Assembly: GCA_947631155.1 (NCBI GenBank)
Contig: CANRKG010000017.1
Span: 1-33,331, forward strand
Reading direction: 5' to 3'
Source: an uncultured Bacilli bacterium
GTDB taxonomy: Bacteria > Bacillota_I > Bacilli_A > RF39 > UBA660
Length of the DNA: 33,331 bases
Part shown: positions 8,273 to 17,005 of the stretch, piece by piece
Numbering within the stretch: position 1 is the stretch's first letter
How the letters are laid out: each line of letters starts with the position of its first letter
Translations under genes and position numbers: made by a program
Notes under the pieces: generated by a model
The model's input: only the letters and a program-made list of their open reading frames with translations
What the model was told of the DNA's origin: nothing
The model's database searches: none

Positions 8273-8677
8273 ATGGTAATTATAAGAGAATATAAAGATT
8301 CAGATTTACAATCATTAAATAAATTATTACTACAAGTATATAGCCATACTAGAGAAGGAATAACAACGAAAGAAAATATAGAATTAGTAGCTACTATTGA
8401 TAATAATGTAGTTGGTTATTTAATATTAAATAAAATATATAATACTGTAGAAAATAATTATTATGGTCACATTAATTATGTTTGTGTCTTAGAACAATAC
8501 AGAAATCAAGGTATTGCTACTAAATTATTTAAAGAAGTTTTTAAAATATGTAAAGAAAAAGATATAGTATATTTGGAATTAACATCTAATCAATCTAGAG
8601 TAGCAGCACATTATTTATATCAAAAATTAGGCTTTAATATTCGAAAAACAGATGTTTTTCGAATCCCAATTGCTTAG
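8273..8677 (+). CDS. GNAT-family N-acetyltransferase
   Basis: 134 aa. It transfers an acetyl group from acetyl-CoA to an unidentified amine. The fold signature is present: an N-terminal IIREYKDSDLQSLNKLL, beta4 HINYVCVLEQ, the pyrophosphate-binding motif QYRNQGIATKL (Q/RxxGxG/A type) around residue 84, and the C-terminal AAHYLYQKLGF. The start is ATG 8273 behind AGGTGAG. It stands alone with its own promoter. The substrate cannot be predicted. Confidence 0.9.
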   Translation: MVIIREYKDSDLQSLNKLLLQVYSHTREGITTKENIELVATIDNNVVGYLILNKIYNTVENNYYGHINYVCVLEQYRNQGIATKLFKEVFKICKEKDIVYLELTSNQSRVAAHYLYQKLGFNIRKTDVFRIPIA

Positions 8678-8775
8678 TTACTGTTTCATAAGTATAAATT
8701 TAATTAGGATAGTTAATTATAATGATAAAGATTATAAAAATTTATTTTAATTTACGTCAAGTAAGAAAAAAAGTT

Positions 8776-8803
8776 TTTACATAAATAAAATATCTGTTAT
8801 AAT
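8776..8803 (+). promoter_or_regulatory. Promoter of the adhesin-sortase operon
   Basis: TTTACA (8776-8781), 16-bp spacer, and TATAAT (8798-8803) with TG one base upstream. It lies 34 bp upstream of the adhesin start codon. Confidence 0.65.
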
Positions 8804-8837
8804 GATAATATAAAGATAGAGAAAGGTAGAGATAATA

Positions 8838-9965
8838 ATGAAAAAAAGTAGAGTATTATTATGTATTATTGCATTTTTATGCGTATTTGGAATGGTTTTT
8901 GATGTTAATGCTGAAGCCATAGCGGGAAATTTAACAACAAATGCTGATAAATTACCTGACACAGTAACAAGAGAAGTTGGGCCATCTTTTACGAAAGACT
9001 TAAATGACACAGGAAGTCAAGTTGTTTTATCTACTGGAAGCGGATATGTTTTATATTGCTCAGATAGAAGTAATGAAACTATAAGTAATGACACTTTAAC
9101 TAAAGCTGAAAAAATGGATTATGGAATTGCTTATATTTTATTAAATTCTTATCCTAAGAAGAAAATAATTAGTGGAGTAGTTGGACAAGAAGGTAATCAA
9201 GTAGAAGCTGATTATTGTAAAACAGATTTAACTGATGAAATGATGAATGTTTGGATTACACAACAAGCTATTTGGGGCTTTCAAGGAGTAGCTACAAGAG
9301 AAACTGCAGTTAGTAAAGCCTTGAAGTATTCAAAAAATCAAGAAAAAGGTTGTTCTTCTTATACCTATAATAGTCAAGCCTTAACAGGATATATATTATG
9401 GGATTCATATGTTCAAAATTTAGTAAATAATGCTAAACAAGCTTCAGCAAATGCTCCAGAAAATGCTAAAGTTAGTATTAAGACAACCGAAAAATGGACA
9501 AAAGAAAACGATGCATATAAATCTGATCTTATAGAAATAACAGGGGCAGGATCATATCAATCATATTCACTTTCATTTGCTAATGCACCAACAGGGTTAA
9601 AAGTTTATAAAGAAGACGGTACAGAAATTACAAATAAACTTACTGATATTCCAGGTAATACAAAATTTTATATTACTATACCAGCAGATCAAGCTAATAA
9701 AGGACCAAAATTTACAGTTACAGCATCTATGTCAATTACTTATGATGCAGCTTATCAATATGTAGATAAAACTAATAGTCATCAACCTTCCGTATTAGTT
9801 GGAAAAGAAAGCAAACAAATTTCAGGAATTGCAGAAATTACTTTATTACCAAATACTGCAAGTAAAATTTCTAATTCTATTTACTTTGTTGGATTTTTAA
9901 TTCTATTATGTGGAGCTGGAATTATATACGTAAATGTCAAACCAAGAAAACAAACAAATGAATAA
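8838..9965 (+). CDS. Thioester (TQXA) domain surface adhesin with LPNTA sorting signal
   Basis: 375 aa, predicted to be secreted and attached to the cell wall. Residues 1-26 are a signal peptide (KKSR, hydrophobic core, cleavage near VNA-EA). A thioester-type domain follows: C74 in YVLYCSDR and the TQQA motif at 141-144 (WITQQAIWGF) are the Cys and Gln expected to form the internal Cys-Gln thioester used by Gram-positive adhesins to bond host or surface amines. A beta-rich domain spans about 205-335. The C-terminus has LPNTA (337-341), a hydrophobic helix (about 348-367) and a basic tail, so it is a sortase substrate. The sortase gene follows directly and overlaps its end. Start ATG 8838, RBS AAAGG. 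Confidence 0.88.
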   Translation: MKKSRVLLCIIAFLCVFGMVFDVNAEAIAGNLTTNADKLPDTVTREVGPSFTKDLNDTGSQVVLSTGSGYVLYCSDRSNETISNDTLTKAEKMDYGIAYILLNSYPKKKIISGVVGQEGNQVEADYCKTDLTDEMMNVWITQQAIWGFQGVATRETAVSKALKYSKNQEKGCSSYTYNSQALTGYILWDSYVQNLVNNAKQASANAPENAKVSIKTTEKWTKENDAYKSDLIEITGAGSYQSYSLSFANAPTGLKVYKEDGTEITNKLTDIPGNTKFYITIPADQANKGPKFTVTASMSITYDAAYQYVDKTNSHQPSVLVGKESKQISGIAEITLLPNTASKISNSIYFVGFLILLCGAGIIYVNVKPRKQTNE

Positions 9966-10593
9966 AAAAATTAAAAAGAGTCATATATGTTTATTTGGCT
10001 CTTTACTTGTAATTATAGGAATATCAATTTTAGCTGCTAATCATATTAAAGAAATAAAAAAACAACTTTTTTCGGATATGAAAATACAAATTGATAATAA
10101 TATCAGTGATGAAGTTATAGAAGATATTCCAGAAGTGGAAGAAAAGAAAGATACAGTTCCCGAAACACAACCTAAAGAAGAAAAAAAAATAAATTATGGT
10201 AAATATTTAGGTGTTTTAGAAATTCCTAAGATAGGTTTAAAAAGAGGATTTTATGGATTTGATTCTAAGTATAATAATGTAGAATATAATGTAACTTTAG
10301 TAGGTGGTTCTACAATGCCAGATGTTGAAAATGGCAACTTAATTTTAATGGCTCATTCAGGTGATGCCTATATATCCTTTTTTGCCTATTTATATAAATT
10401 AAAAATTGGAGATATGGCCTATGTTACTTATAATAGTGTAAAATATAAGTATCAGATTGTTAACATATATAATATACCAAAAACAGGCCAGGCTACTATT
10501 ACAAGAAATATGAATAAAACTTGCTTAACCTTAATTACATGTACAAAAGATAGTGATACAGAACAAACAATTTATATATTAGAACGAGTATAA
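9958..10593 (+). CDS. Sortase, partner of the LPNTA adhesin
   Basis: 211 aa from ATG 9958, which overlaps the stop codon of the adhesin gene; ATG 9934 (219 aa) is an alternative and neither has a strong ribosome-binding site. An N-terminal membrane helix (residues about 11-27) is followed by an acidic linker and the sortase beta-barrel. The catalytic triad is visible: H133 (LMAHSGD), C195 (TLITCT) and R210 (ILERV). It should cleave the LPNTA signal of the upstream adhesin and couple it to peptidoglycan or a pilin lysine. LPNTA is known for class D sortases such as Bacillus anthracis SrtC; class assignment here is inference. Confidence 0.9.
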   Translation: MNKKIKKSHICLFGSLLVIIGISILAANHIKEIKKQLFSDMKIQIDNNISDEVIEDIPEVEEKKDTVPETQPKEEKKINYGKYLGVLEIPKIGLKRGFYGFDSKYNNVEYNVTLVGGSTMPDVENGNLILMAHSGDAYISFFAYLYKLKIGDMAYVTYNSVKYKYQIVNIYNIPKTGQATITRNMNKTCLTLITCTKDSDTEQTIYILERV

Positions 10594-10610
10594 AAAGGAG
10601 GTAAATCTAG

Positions 10611-11183
10611 ATGGAAATGACAGTAATAGACAAATTAACAATGATATTTAAATATATAATTTCCTCGTTCATGGGAATCGAATTATTCCTTTTAAGCCTT
10701 CTTTTATTTTTGTTCACAATTCTTAATATTAAAAAGAACAATAAGATAGTAAAAATTATATCAATAATTATATGTGTTGGTTTTTTGATAGGGTTAATGA
10801 TAGCTTATCGTTCATATGCTATGGAAAGTATTGATAGTCTAATTAGGTTACTACTAAGTTATTTATATTTTCCATCTATGGTAGTTTATTTCTTTATTAT
10901 ATTAACCACTACAGTAGCATTTATATGCACTATATTATCTACTAAAATGGCTAAAAGTAAAAAAGTTATTAATTGTATTGTGTTAAGTTTTTTATATTTT
11001 TGTTTTATGGCAATCATATCCTTGTCAACAAAGAATCATATTGATTTATCTGTTGTAAATGAACTATATAAAAACGATACTATTTTAGCCTTTATTCAGA
11101 TTAGTAATATAGTTTTCTTTCTTTGGGTAGAATATACATCATTATATTATTTTTATAAGTTTTTAGGCGAAAAGTTTGATTAA
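10611..11183 (+). CDS. Five-helix membrane protein in the sortase operon
   Basis: 190 aa with about five hydrophobic helices (near residues 20-38, 47-65, 80-110, 120-140 and 160-180); no family recognised. The start is ATG 10611 behind AAAAAGGAGG. It follows the sortase by 17 bp and precedes the operon terminator, so it is probably co-transcribed with the adhesin and sortase. It could be a membrane partner of the sortase or of the secreted adhesin, but no motif supports a specific activity. Confidence 0.8.
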   Translation: MEMTVIDKLTMIFKYIISSFMGIELFLLSLLLFLFTILNIKKNNKIVKIISIIICVGFLIGLMIAYRSYAMESIDSLIRLLLSYLYFPSMVVYFFIILTTTVAFICTILSTKMAKSKKVINCIVLSFLYFCFMAIISLSTKNHIDLSVVNELYKNDTILAFIQISNIVFFLWVEYTSLYYFYKFLGEKFD

Positions 11184-11195
11184 ATAAAACTAAAC

Positions 11196-11226
11196 AGCTC
11201 ACACTAATAAGGGTGAGCTTTTTTAT
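11196..11226 (+). terminator. Terminator of the adhesin operon, overlapping the uvsE Shine-Dalgarno
   Basis: AGCTCAC (11196-11202) pairs with GTGAGCT (11213-11219), then TTTTTTA. The GGTGAG in the 3' arm (11212-11217) is also the only plausible ribosome-binding site for uvsE at ATG 11225, and the T-run ends at that codon. Confidence 0.8.
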
Positions 11227-12166
11227 GGTTATTAGACTAGGCTATGCGTGTATTAGTGAAACATTAGAAGGCATTACTACTTCTAGTAATTATACCTATA
11301 CTAATTATATTAAAGAACAAAACAATGATAAATTAGATAAAATTATAAAATCAAATTTATTAGATTTAGAAAAAATTATTGATTATAATATAGCCAACAA
11401 TATTCATTTTTATCGACTTTCTTCTAAGATTATTCCCTTAGCAACTAAAAAAGAAGTTGTTTTTGATTATTTAACTAAATATGATACTTATTATAACTTT
11501 CTAGCTACTAAAATTAAAAAATCAAATATGCGAGTAGATTTTCATCCTGATCAATTTTGTGTTTTAAATAGCACTAATCAAGAAGTTTTAGAGAATAGTA
11601 AAGAAATTTTAAAATATCATTATAATCTTTTAAAGAAATTAAAAATAAAATCTAAAGTGTTAGTTTTACATGTTGGGAGTAGTGTTTTAGGTAAGAAAAA
11701 CTCTTTAACTAGATTTATTAATAATTATCAAACTCTTCCTAAAAGTATCCAAAAATCAATAGCGGTAGAAAATGATGATAAAGTTTTCAATATTGAAGAT
11801 TGTCTTTATTTAAATCAAAAATTAGGTATTCCAATTATTTTAGATTATCACCATCATATATGTAATAATAATGGTATAGATTTAGATCAAAATCTGGAAA
11901 AAATATTTAGTACCTGGAAAAATAATAATCCTAAAGTTCATTTTTCTTCACCTAAAAATTTAACTAAAAAAGATATTAGAAGTCATAGTGATTATATTGA
12001 TAGTAATAAATTTATTGAATTTATTGAGTTAATTAAAAAATATTCAGTAGATGTTGATATTATGATAGAAGCTAAGAAAAAAGATGAGGCGTTATTTAGA
12101 TTAATTAGGGAATTAAAATATAAAACAAACTACCATTTTATTGATGATACTAGCTTTGAAGTTTAA
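11225..12166 (+). CDS. uvsE: UV damage endonuclease UvsE (UVDE)
   Basis: 313 aa. UVDE is a metal-dependent TIM-barrel endonuclease that nicks DNA 5' of pyrimidine dimers and 6-4 photoproducts. Family segments include IRLGYACIS at the N-terminus, HFYRLSSKIIPLA, MRVDFHPDQFCVLNS, VLHVGSSVLGKK, AVENDDKVF, IPIILDYHHH, VHFSSP, and VDIMIEAKKKDEAL. The start is ATG 11225; an earlier GTG at 11213 lies inside the terminator stem. No separate promoter is visible, so expression may depend on read-through from the adhesin operon. Its stop overlaps that of the convergent VanY gene. UvsE is common in spore formers, consistent with the rest of the window. Confidence 0.93.
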   Translation: MVIRLGYACISETLEGITTSSNYTYTNYIKEQNNDKLDKIIKSNLLDLEKIIDYNIANNIHFYRLSSKIIPLATKKEVVFDYLTKYDTYYNFLATKIKKSNMRVDFHPDQFCVLNSTNQEVLENSKEILKYHYNLLKKLKIKSKVLVLHVGSSVLGKKNSLTRFINNYQTLPKSIQKSIAVENDDKVFNIEDCLYLNQKLGIPIILDYHHHICNNNGIDLDQNLEKIFSTWKNNNPKVHFSSPKNLTKKDIRSHSDYIDSNKFIEFIELIKKYSVDVDIMIEAKKKDEALFRLIRELKYKTNYHFIDDTSFEV

Positions 12167-12975
12167 TAGTTATTTTCTATTTGTTGTACATAATATTCGT
12201 CAAAGGTAAGATTATGTTTATATATATAATTAGCAATTTTTTTACCAACATAACGATAATGCCAAGATTCATATTGATAGCCAGTAATATATTCCTTTCC
12301 TTTAGGATATCGTAAAATAAAGCCATACTTATAGGCATTTTTTTTCATCCATTGGAAAGATTCAGATTGTTCAAAGTTAGTATAATCAATAATACCATCA
12401 TAAACATCAACACATAATCCTGTTTGGTGTTCAGAATATCCTGGTCTAGCAGAATATGTATCTGCAGCTCTAACACCATCGTTTTTAACATAATTGTTAT
12501 ATAAATTAACTTGATATTGATAATCTCTATAACTAGACATAGCTATAATTTTAATGTTATCTTCTAAAGCATCACGAGCCATATTTTCAAAAGCACTTTT
12601 AGCACTCTTAACTAGTCTCATTCCATTTCTAGCAAAGTCTCTTGAAAGGCTTTCTAGTTCAGAAGGTACATAATCACTACCTAAATATAAGTATTTATTT
12701 ACCAAAATATAATTCTTATTTAAATAAGGTGTTTTTTTTGTATGGGTATAAAAACTATAATCAAGTCCAATATTTACTTGCGTGACTATCTCTTTAAAGG
12801 ATAAATCAGAATGTTGTTTCTTATACTTATTGTATCTTTGTTTATATGAAGGATTATAAAATTTAAGATTATTATTTGGGGAATCTGTATTATTTTTAAA
12901 CAGATAATATTTAGACAATATAATAATAACTGTAACAATAATTATAAGTAATAATCCAAATATATATTTTTTCAT
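12163..12975 (-). CDS. VanY-family D-alanyl-D-alanine carboxypeptidase
   Basis: 270 aa. A zinc peptidase of the VanY/LdcB type that trims the C-terminal D-Ala, or LD-linked residue, of peptidoglycan stem peptides outside the membrane. Residues 5-21 are an N-terminal signal anchor. The catalytic domain contains SSYRDYQYQ (148-156), the zinc motif SEHQTGLCVD with H183 and D190, and ESWHYRYVG with E236 and H239. The start is the ATG at 12975-12973 behind AGGTGAG, rather than an upstream in-frame codon that lacks a ribosome site. It is convergent with uvsE, and divergent from the DacF-like gene with which it shares an 87-bp intergenic region. Confidence 0.92.
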   Translation of the reverse strand: MKKYIFGLLLIIIVTVIIILSKYYLFKNNTDSPNNNLKFYNPSYKQRYNKYKKQHSDLSFKEIVTQVNIGLDYSFYTHTKKTPYLNKNYILVNKYLYLGSDYVPSELESLSRDFARNGMRLVKSAKSAFENMARDALEDNIKIIAMSSYRDYQYQVNLYNNYVKNDGVRAADTYSARPGYSEHQTGLCVDVYDGIIDYTNFEQSESFQWMKKNAYKYGFILRYPKGKEYITGYQYESWHYRYVGKKIANYIYKHNLTFDEYYVQQIENNY

Positions 12976-13062
12976 TAACTCACCTATTAAAATCATATAG
13001 TAATTATTAAAGTTTATGTATAATTTTTGTAGAAATAACATAGGAAATTATAGGAGGAGATT

Positions 13063-14226
13063 ATGAAAAAATTTTGGTATATTTTTATATTAACGATATT
13101 AATAATACCATTTCCCGTAGATGCAGAAGAAACAGACTCAAAAGTTACATTAATAAAAAATGCAGTATCGGGAGTATTAATGGAACAATCATCTGGTCAA
13201 ATTATCTTTGAAAAAGATAAAGATAAGCAAGTAGCCGTTGCTTCTATGACTAAGATGGTTGCGCAAACTATAATTTTAGAAAAAATAGAACAAGGAGAAA
13301 TTAAGTGGACAGATATAGTAGAAGTCAGTAAGAATGCAGCTGGAATGGGAGGCTCACAAATCTATTTAACGCCTGGAGAAAAAATGAGTGTAAAAGATCT
13401 ATTTAAAGGTATTTCTATGGCAAGTGCTAATGATGCAGTTGTCGCCATGGCTGAATATATTAGTGGAAGTGAAGCTAACTTTGTTAAATTAATGAATCAA
13501 AAAGTAAAAGAGTTGGGCTTAAAGAATACGCAATTTAAGAACAGTACTGGTCTTGATGAAGAAGGTCATTATTCTTCGGCCTATGATATGGCAATCATTG
13601 CTCAAAATTTATTAAAGCACGAAGAAATACTAAAATTTTCTTCTGTCTATGAAGATTATCTAAGGGAAAATACAGAAAATAAATTTTGGCTAGTTAATAC
13701 AAATAAGTTAGTTCGTTTTTATGAGGGAGCCGATGGTTTAAAGACAGGACATACAGATGCTGCTAAATATTGTTTAGCTGCAACAGCTAAAAAAAATAAT
13801 ATGCGATTGATTGCAATAGTTTTAGGAGAAGAAGAAAGTAAAGTTAGAAATAGCGAAACCATGGAACTTTTAGATTATGGATTTAATACAAAAAAAGTAA
13901 CAATTTTAAAAAAGAAAAATGATGTTATAGAAGAGATAAAATTTGATAAAGGTAATAAAAATAAAATAGTTATAAAACCAAAATATGATGTAGGGGTTTT
14001 AGAAGATATTCAAGATAGAAGTAATAGCTATAGTTATGATGTAAAAATTAATAAATTAACTTTACCCTTAAAGAAAGGTGATACAGTTGGAACAATATCT
14101 GTCTCTAGAAAAAATAAAAAGGTTACTACAGTAGATTTAGTTACAAATACAAATGTAGAAAGTTTAACTTACTTAGAGTTGTATATTGAAACAGTTAAAA
14201 ATGGAATCCTAGGAATTATTAATTAA
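13063..14226 (+). CDS. D-alanyl-D-alanine carboxypeptidase (PBP5/DacF family)
   Basis: 387 aa. A serine DD-carboxypeptidase that controls peptidoglycan cross-linking. Signal peptide residues 1-21 (cleavage near VDA-EE). Active-site motifs are SMTK (S61-K64), SAN (S121-N123) and KTG (K227-G229), followed by the C-terminal beta-rich PBP5 domain and a terminal amphipathic helix (YLELYIETVKNGILGI) for membrane attachment. The start is ATG 13063 behind TAGGAGGAG. TATAAT at 13019-13024 is a likely -10. In Bacillus, dacF lies directly upstream of spoIIA; here a four-gene block separates it from the spoIIAA-like gene, so the DacF assignment is plausible but not proven. Confidence 0.93.
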   Translation: MKKFWYIFILTILIIPFPVDAEETDSKVTLIKNAVSGVLMEQSSGQIIFEKDKDKQVAVASMTKMVAQTIILEKIEQGEIKWTDIVEVSKNAAGMGGSQIYLTPGEKMSVKDLFKGISMASANDAVVAMAEYISGSEANFVKLMNQKVKELGLKNTQFKNSTGLDEEGHYSSAYDMAIIAQNLLKHEEILKFSSVYEDYLRENTENKFWLVNTNKLVRFYEGADGLKTGHTDAAKYCLAATAKKNNMRLIAIVLGEEESKVRNSETMELLDYGFNTKKVTILKKKNDVIEEIKFDKGNKNKIVIKPKYDVGVLEDIQDRSNSYSYDVKINKLTLPLKKGDTVGTISVSRKNKKVTTVDLVTNTNVESLTYLELYIETVKNGILGIIN

Positions 14227-14254
14227 ACAAAAGGTTAAAATCTTTTGTTTTTCT
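14225..14254 (+). terminator. Terminator after the DacF-like gene
   Basis: AAACAAAAG (14225-14233) pairs with CTTTTGTTT (14242-14250), then T-rich. The 5' arm overlaps the stop codon of the gene. Confidence 0.75.
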
Positions 14255-14265
14255 TTTACTACTTA

Positions 14266-14274
14266 TGTTATAAT
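14266..14274 (+). promoter_or_regulatory. Extended -10 promoter of the FAD oxidoreductase gene
   Basis: TGTTATAAT, a perfect extended -10, 26 bp before the start codon. TTGTTT at 14245-14250, in the 3' arm of the preceding terminator, is a possible -35 with 18-bp spacing. Confidence 0.6.
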
Positions 14275-14300
14275 TAATTTGTTAGCAAGGATGATAAATT

Positions 14301-15794
14301 ATGAAAAAGAAAACAGTATTGATTTTAGGTGCTGGACCAGCAGGGCTTATGGCAGCATATACATTATTAACAGAAAGCAAAGATTATAAAGTTATTATCT
14401 TAGAAAAAGAACCAAATGTTGGAGGTCTTAGTAAAACAGTTAATTTTAAAAATGATAAAATAGATTATGGAGTTCATTTTTATAGAATAAGTGATTATAA
14501 AGAAGTTAATGATATCATTTATAATTTATTTCCAATTGAAGATAGAGCATCTATCCAGCTAACAGAAAAGCAAAAGAAAAACTATGTCAGTTTAGGTAAT
14601 GATCAAAACAATAGTGACTCAATTATGCTTATAAATAAAGCAACATCTAATATTTATTTTAATAAGAAATTTTATGATTATCCAATAAAATTAAATTTAG
14701 ATACTATACGAAAAATAGGGTTTGTTAATTTAATTATGATAGGATGTAGTTATTTAAAAGTATTAATTCATAAAGTAGAAGAAACTAATTTAGAAAATTA
14801 CTATATTAATAGATATGGGAAAAGATTTTATGAAATGTTTTTTCTAGAATATACAAAAAAAGTATGTGGAGTTCATCCTAAAGATATTAATATAGATTGG
14901 GGAAAACAACGAATTAGAGATACTTCCTTAATAAACATATTAAAAGAAAAATTCTTTTCCAATAAGATAATTAATAATGAACCTTCACTAATTAATGAAT
15001 ATTATTACCCAAAATATGGGTCTGGTGAAATATATGAAAAACTAGCTAGTGAAATAAAAAAACTAGGTGGGAAAATAATACCTAATAGTTATGTTAAACA
15101 AATAGAGATGGAAGCTAATCAAATTAGTAATATTATCTATAACGAACAAGGAAATATTAAAAATATGAAAATAGATTACTTAATTAGTAGTATTCCTTTA
15201 AAGCGATTTATTTCTTTAATTAAAGATGATACTTTGGATAAACAAGTTGTTAAAAGTATAAAACAACTTCCATTTAGAGATTTAATATTAGTAAACTTAG
15301 TGTTATCTAAAAAAGCTATGTTAAAATTAGAAAATTATAAAAAAATAAAAGAAAATAGTTGGGTTTTCATTCAGGATCCTATGGTTAACTTTGGTAGAAT
15401 TAAGATTTGTAATAATTGGTCAAAATATATGATTAGTGATTCTGATAATGATAAACTATTATTAACATTAGAGTATTGTTATTCTAAAAATGATCCAATC
15501 GCAAAATTATCTAAAGAAGAATTAATAAAGCAAGTTAAAAAAGAATTGAAATATTTAGACCTTTTTCCTAAAGACGGAATAAAGGATTATAGGATAGATA
15601 AAGTCAAAGATGCCTATCCTGCTTATTATGGAACTTATAGTAATATCAAAGAATTAAAAAAATCATTAAATAAATATACGCAAATTTATTTTATTGGTAG
15701 AGGAGGACAACATCAATATATTGATATGGATAAAGCAATGTATACAGGATTAATTGCCAGTAAAGATATAATTAAAAAAAATAATTATAAATAA
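14301..15794 (+). CDS. FAD/NAD(P)-dependent oxidoreductase, UDP-galactopyranose mutase/amine oxidase-like
   Basis: 497 aa. The N-terminal Rossmann motif GAGPAGLMAA (residues 10-19) with the downstream acidic residue in IILEKEPNVGGLSKT is the FAD-binding signature of the amine oxidase/UGM-like superfamily. A C-terminal FAD segment IYFIGRGGQHQYIDMDKAMYTG closes the fold. YYYPKYGSGEIYEKLASEI is typical of the subgroup found in polysaccharide and lipid loci. Start ATG 14301 behind AAGGATG. It is followed 43 bp later by an epimerase with its own strong ribosome site. The exact substrate is unknown; sugar-nucleotide or polyprenyl/glycolipid modification is the likeliest role. Confidence 0.85.
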   Translation: MKKKTVLILGAGPAGLMAAYTLLTESKDYKVIILEKEPNVGGLSKTVNFKNDKIDYGVHFYRISDYKEVNDIIYNLFPIEDRASIQLTEKQKKNYVSLGNDQNNSDSIMLINKATSNIYFNKKFYDYPIKLNLDTIRKIGFVNLIMIGCSYLKVLIHKVEETNLENYYINRYGKRFYEMFFLEYTKKVCGVHPKDINIDWGKQRIRDTSLINILKEKFFSNKIINNEPSLINEYYYPKYGSGEIYEKLASEIKKLGGKIIPNSYVKQIEMEANQISNIIYNEQGNIKNMKIDYLISSIPLKRFISLIKDDTLDKQVVKSIKQLPFRDLILVNLVLSKKAMLKLENYKKIKENSWVFIQDPMVNFGRIKICNNWSKYMISDSDNDKLLLTLEYCYSKNDPIAKLSKEELIKQVKKELKYLDLFPKDGIKDYRIDKVKDAYPAYYGTYSNIKELKKSLNKYTQIYFIGRGGQHQYIDMDKAMYTGLIASKDIIKKNNYK

Positions 15795-15837
15795 TTTTAA
15801 TCTAGAAAATGATGTGGTATATACGTAGGAGGTAAAT

Positions 15838-16881
15838 ATGAAAAAAAAGGTTTTTGTAACAGGGGGTAGTGGTTTTTTAGGAATTAATTTAATTAGAGAA
15901 TTATTAAAACGAGATTATGAAGTTGTTTCATATGATATAGAACCTTTTACTTATAAAGATTGTAAAGATAAGATAACTTCTGTTGTTGGAGATATTAGGA
16001 ATATTAAAAAATTAAAACAAGCTATGCAAGGTTGTACTTATGTAGTACATTGTGCAGCTGCTTTACCTTCTTATACAAAAGAGGAAATATATACAACAGA
16101 TATTGATGGGACTAAAAATGTTGTCAAAACAGCCTATCAATTAAAAGTAAAACGTGTAGTTGATATTTCAACAACGGCAGTTTATGGTATATATGATCAT
16201 TGGCCGTTATTAGAAGATGATGAATTAAAGGGAATAGGACCATATGGTATAGCTAAAATAAAAGCAGAAGAAGAATGTCTAAAATATCGTAAGAAAGGTT
16301 TAGCACTTGCTATATTAAGACCAATGACATTTGTAGGTCCAGAAAGATTAGGTGTTTTTTCATTACTTTATGATTGGGCATATACAGGACATGCTTTTCC
16401 AATGATAGGAAAGGGAAATAATAAATTTCAATTATTAGATGTTGCCGATTTAGTAGAAGTAATAATTACTTGCTTAACTATTGATAAGAGAAGAATGAAT
16501 GATACTTTTAATATAGGAAGTAGTGAATACCAAACAATGAAAGAAGATTATCAAGCTGTTTTAGATTATGCTGGATATAATAAAAAAATAAAACCATTTC
16601 CAAAAAGTCTAGCCTTAACTGCTTTTCGCATCCTAAATTTATTGCATCTTTCCCCATTATATAAGTGGGTATATGAAACAGCACCCCAACATTCAGTAGC
16701 TTCGATTGAAAAAGCCCAAAAAAAGTTAAACTTTTCCCCAAAATATTCAACAAAAGATGCACTTATAAGAAATTATAAATGGTATGTAAAAAATCTAGAT
16801 CAATTTCAAAAAAATACCGGAAAAACGCATAGAGTACCTTGGAAACAAGGAATTTTAGGTATAATTAAAAAGATTTATTAA
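15838..16881 (+). CDS. NAD-dependent epimerase/dehydratase (extended SDR)
   Basis: 347 aa. Extended short-chain dehydrogenase fold: NAD-binding TGGSGFLG (residues 8-15), GDIRNIKKL, VVHCAA, the catalytic Thr/Ser in ISTTAVYG, the YxxxK motif YGIAK, and LRPMTFVGPERLG. The pattern resembles nucleoside-sugar epimerases and 3-beta-hydroxysteroid-like SDRs. Start ATG 15838 behind TAGGAGG. It is co-directional with the FAD enzyme and probably in the same transcript, suggesting sequential steps on an envelope sugar or lipid. Confidence 0.88.
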   Translation: MKKKVFVTGGSGFLGINLIRELLKRDYEVVSYDIEPFTYKDCKDKITSVVGDIRNIKKLKQAMQGCTYVVHCAAALPSYTKEEIYTTDIDGTKNVVKTAYQLKVKRVVDISTTAVYGIYDHWPLLEDDELKGIGPYGIAKIKAEEECLKYRKKGLALAILRPMTFVGPERLGVFSLLYDWAYTGHAFPMIGKGNNKFQLLDVADLVEVIITCLTIDKRRMNDTFNIGSSEYQTMKEDYQAVLDYAGYNKKIKPFPKSLALTAFRILNLLHLSPLYKWVYETAPQHSVASIEKAQKKLNFSPKYSTKDALIRNYKWYVKNLDQFQKNTGKTHRVPWKQGILGIIKKIY

Positions 16882-16968
16882 CTATCAAGAATTATTTTTA
16901 TAGTTAATAATATAATAATAAAAGTAAGATTTAATTGTAAAATTAATAGTAATATATATTTTATTATA

Positions 16969-16977
16969 TGGTATAAT
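16969..16977 (+). promoter_or_regulatory. Extended -10 promoter of the lipid kinase gene
   Basis: TGGTATAAT, a perfect extended -10, 28 bp before the kinase ATG. No convincing -35. The intergenic stretch 16882-16968 holds nothing else recognisable. Confidence 0.6.
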
Positions 16978-17005
16978 AGCAATATCAATAATTCTGAGGT
17001 GGAAT

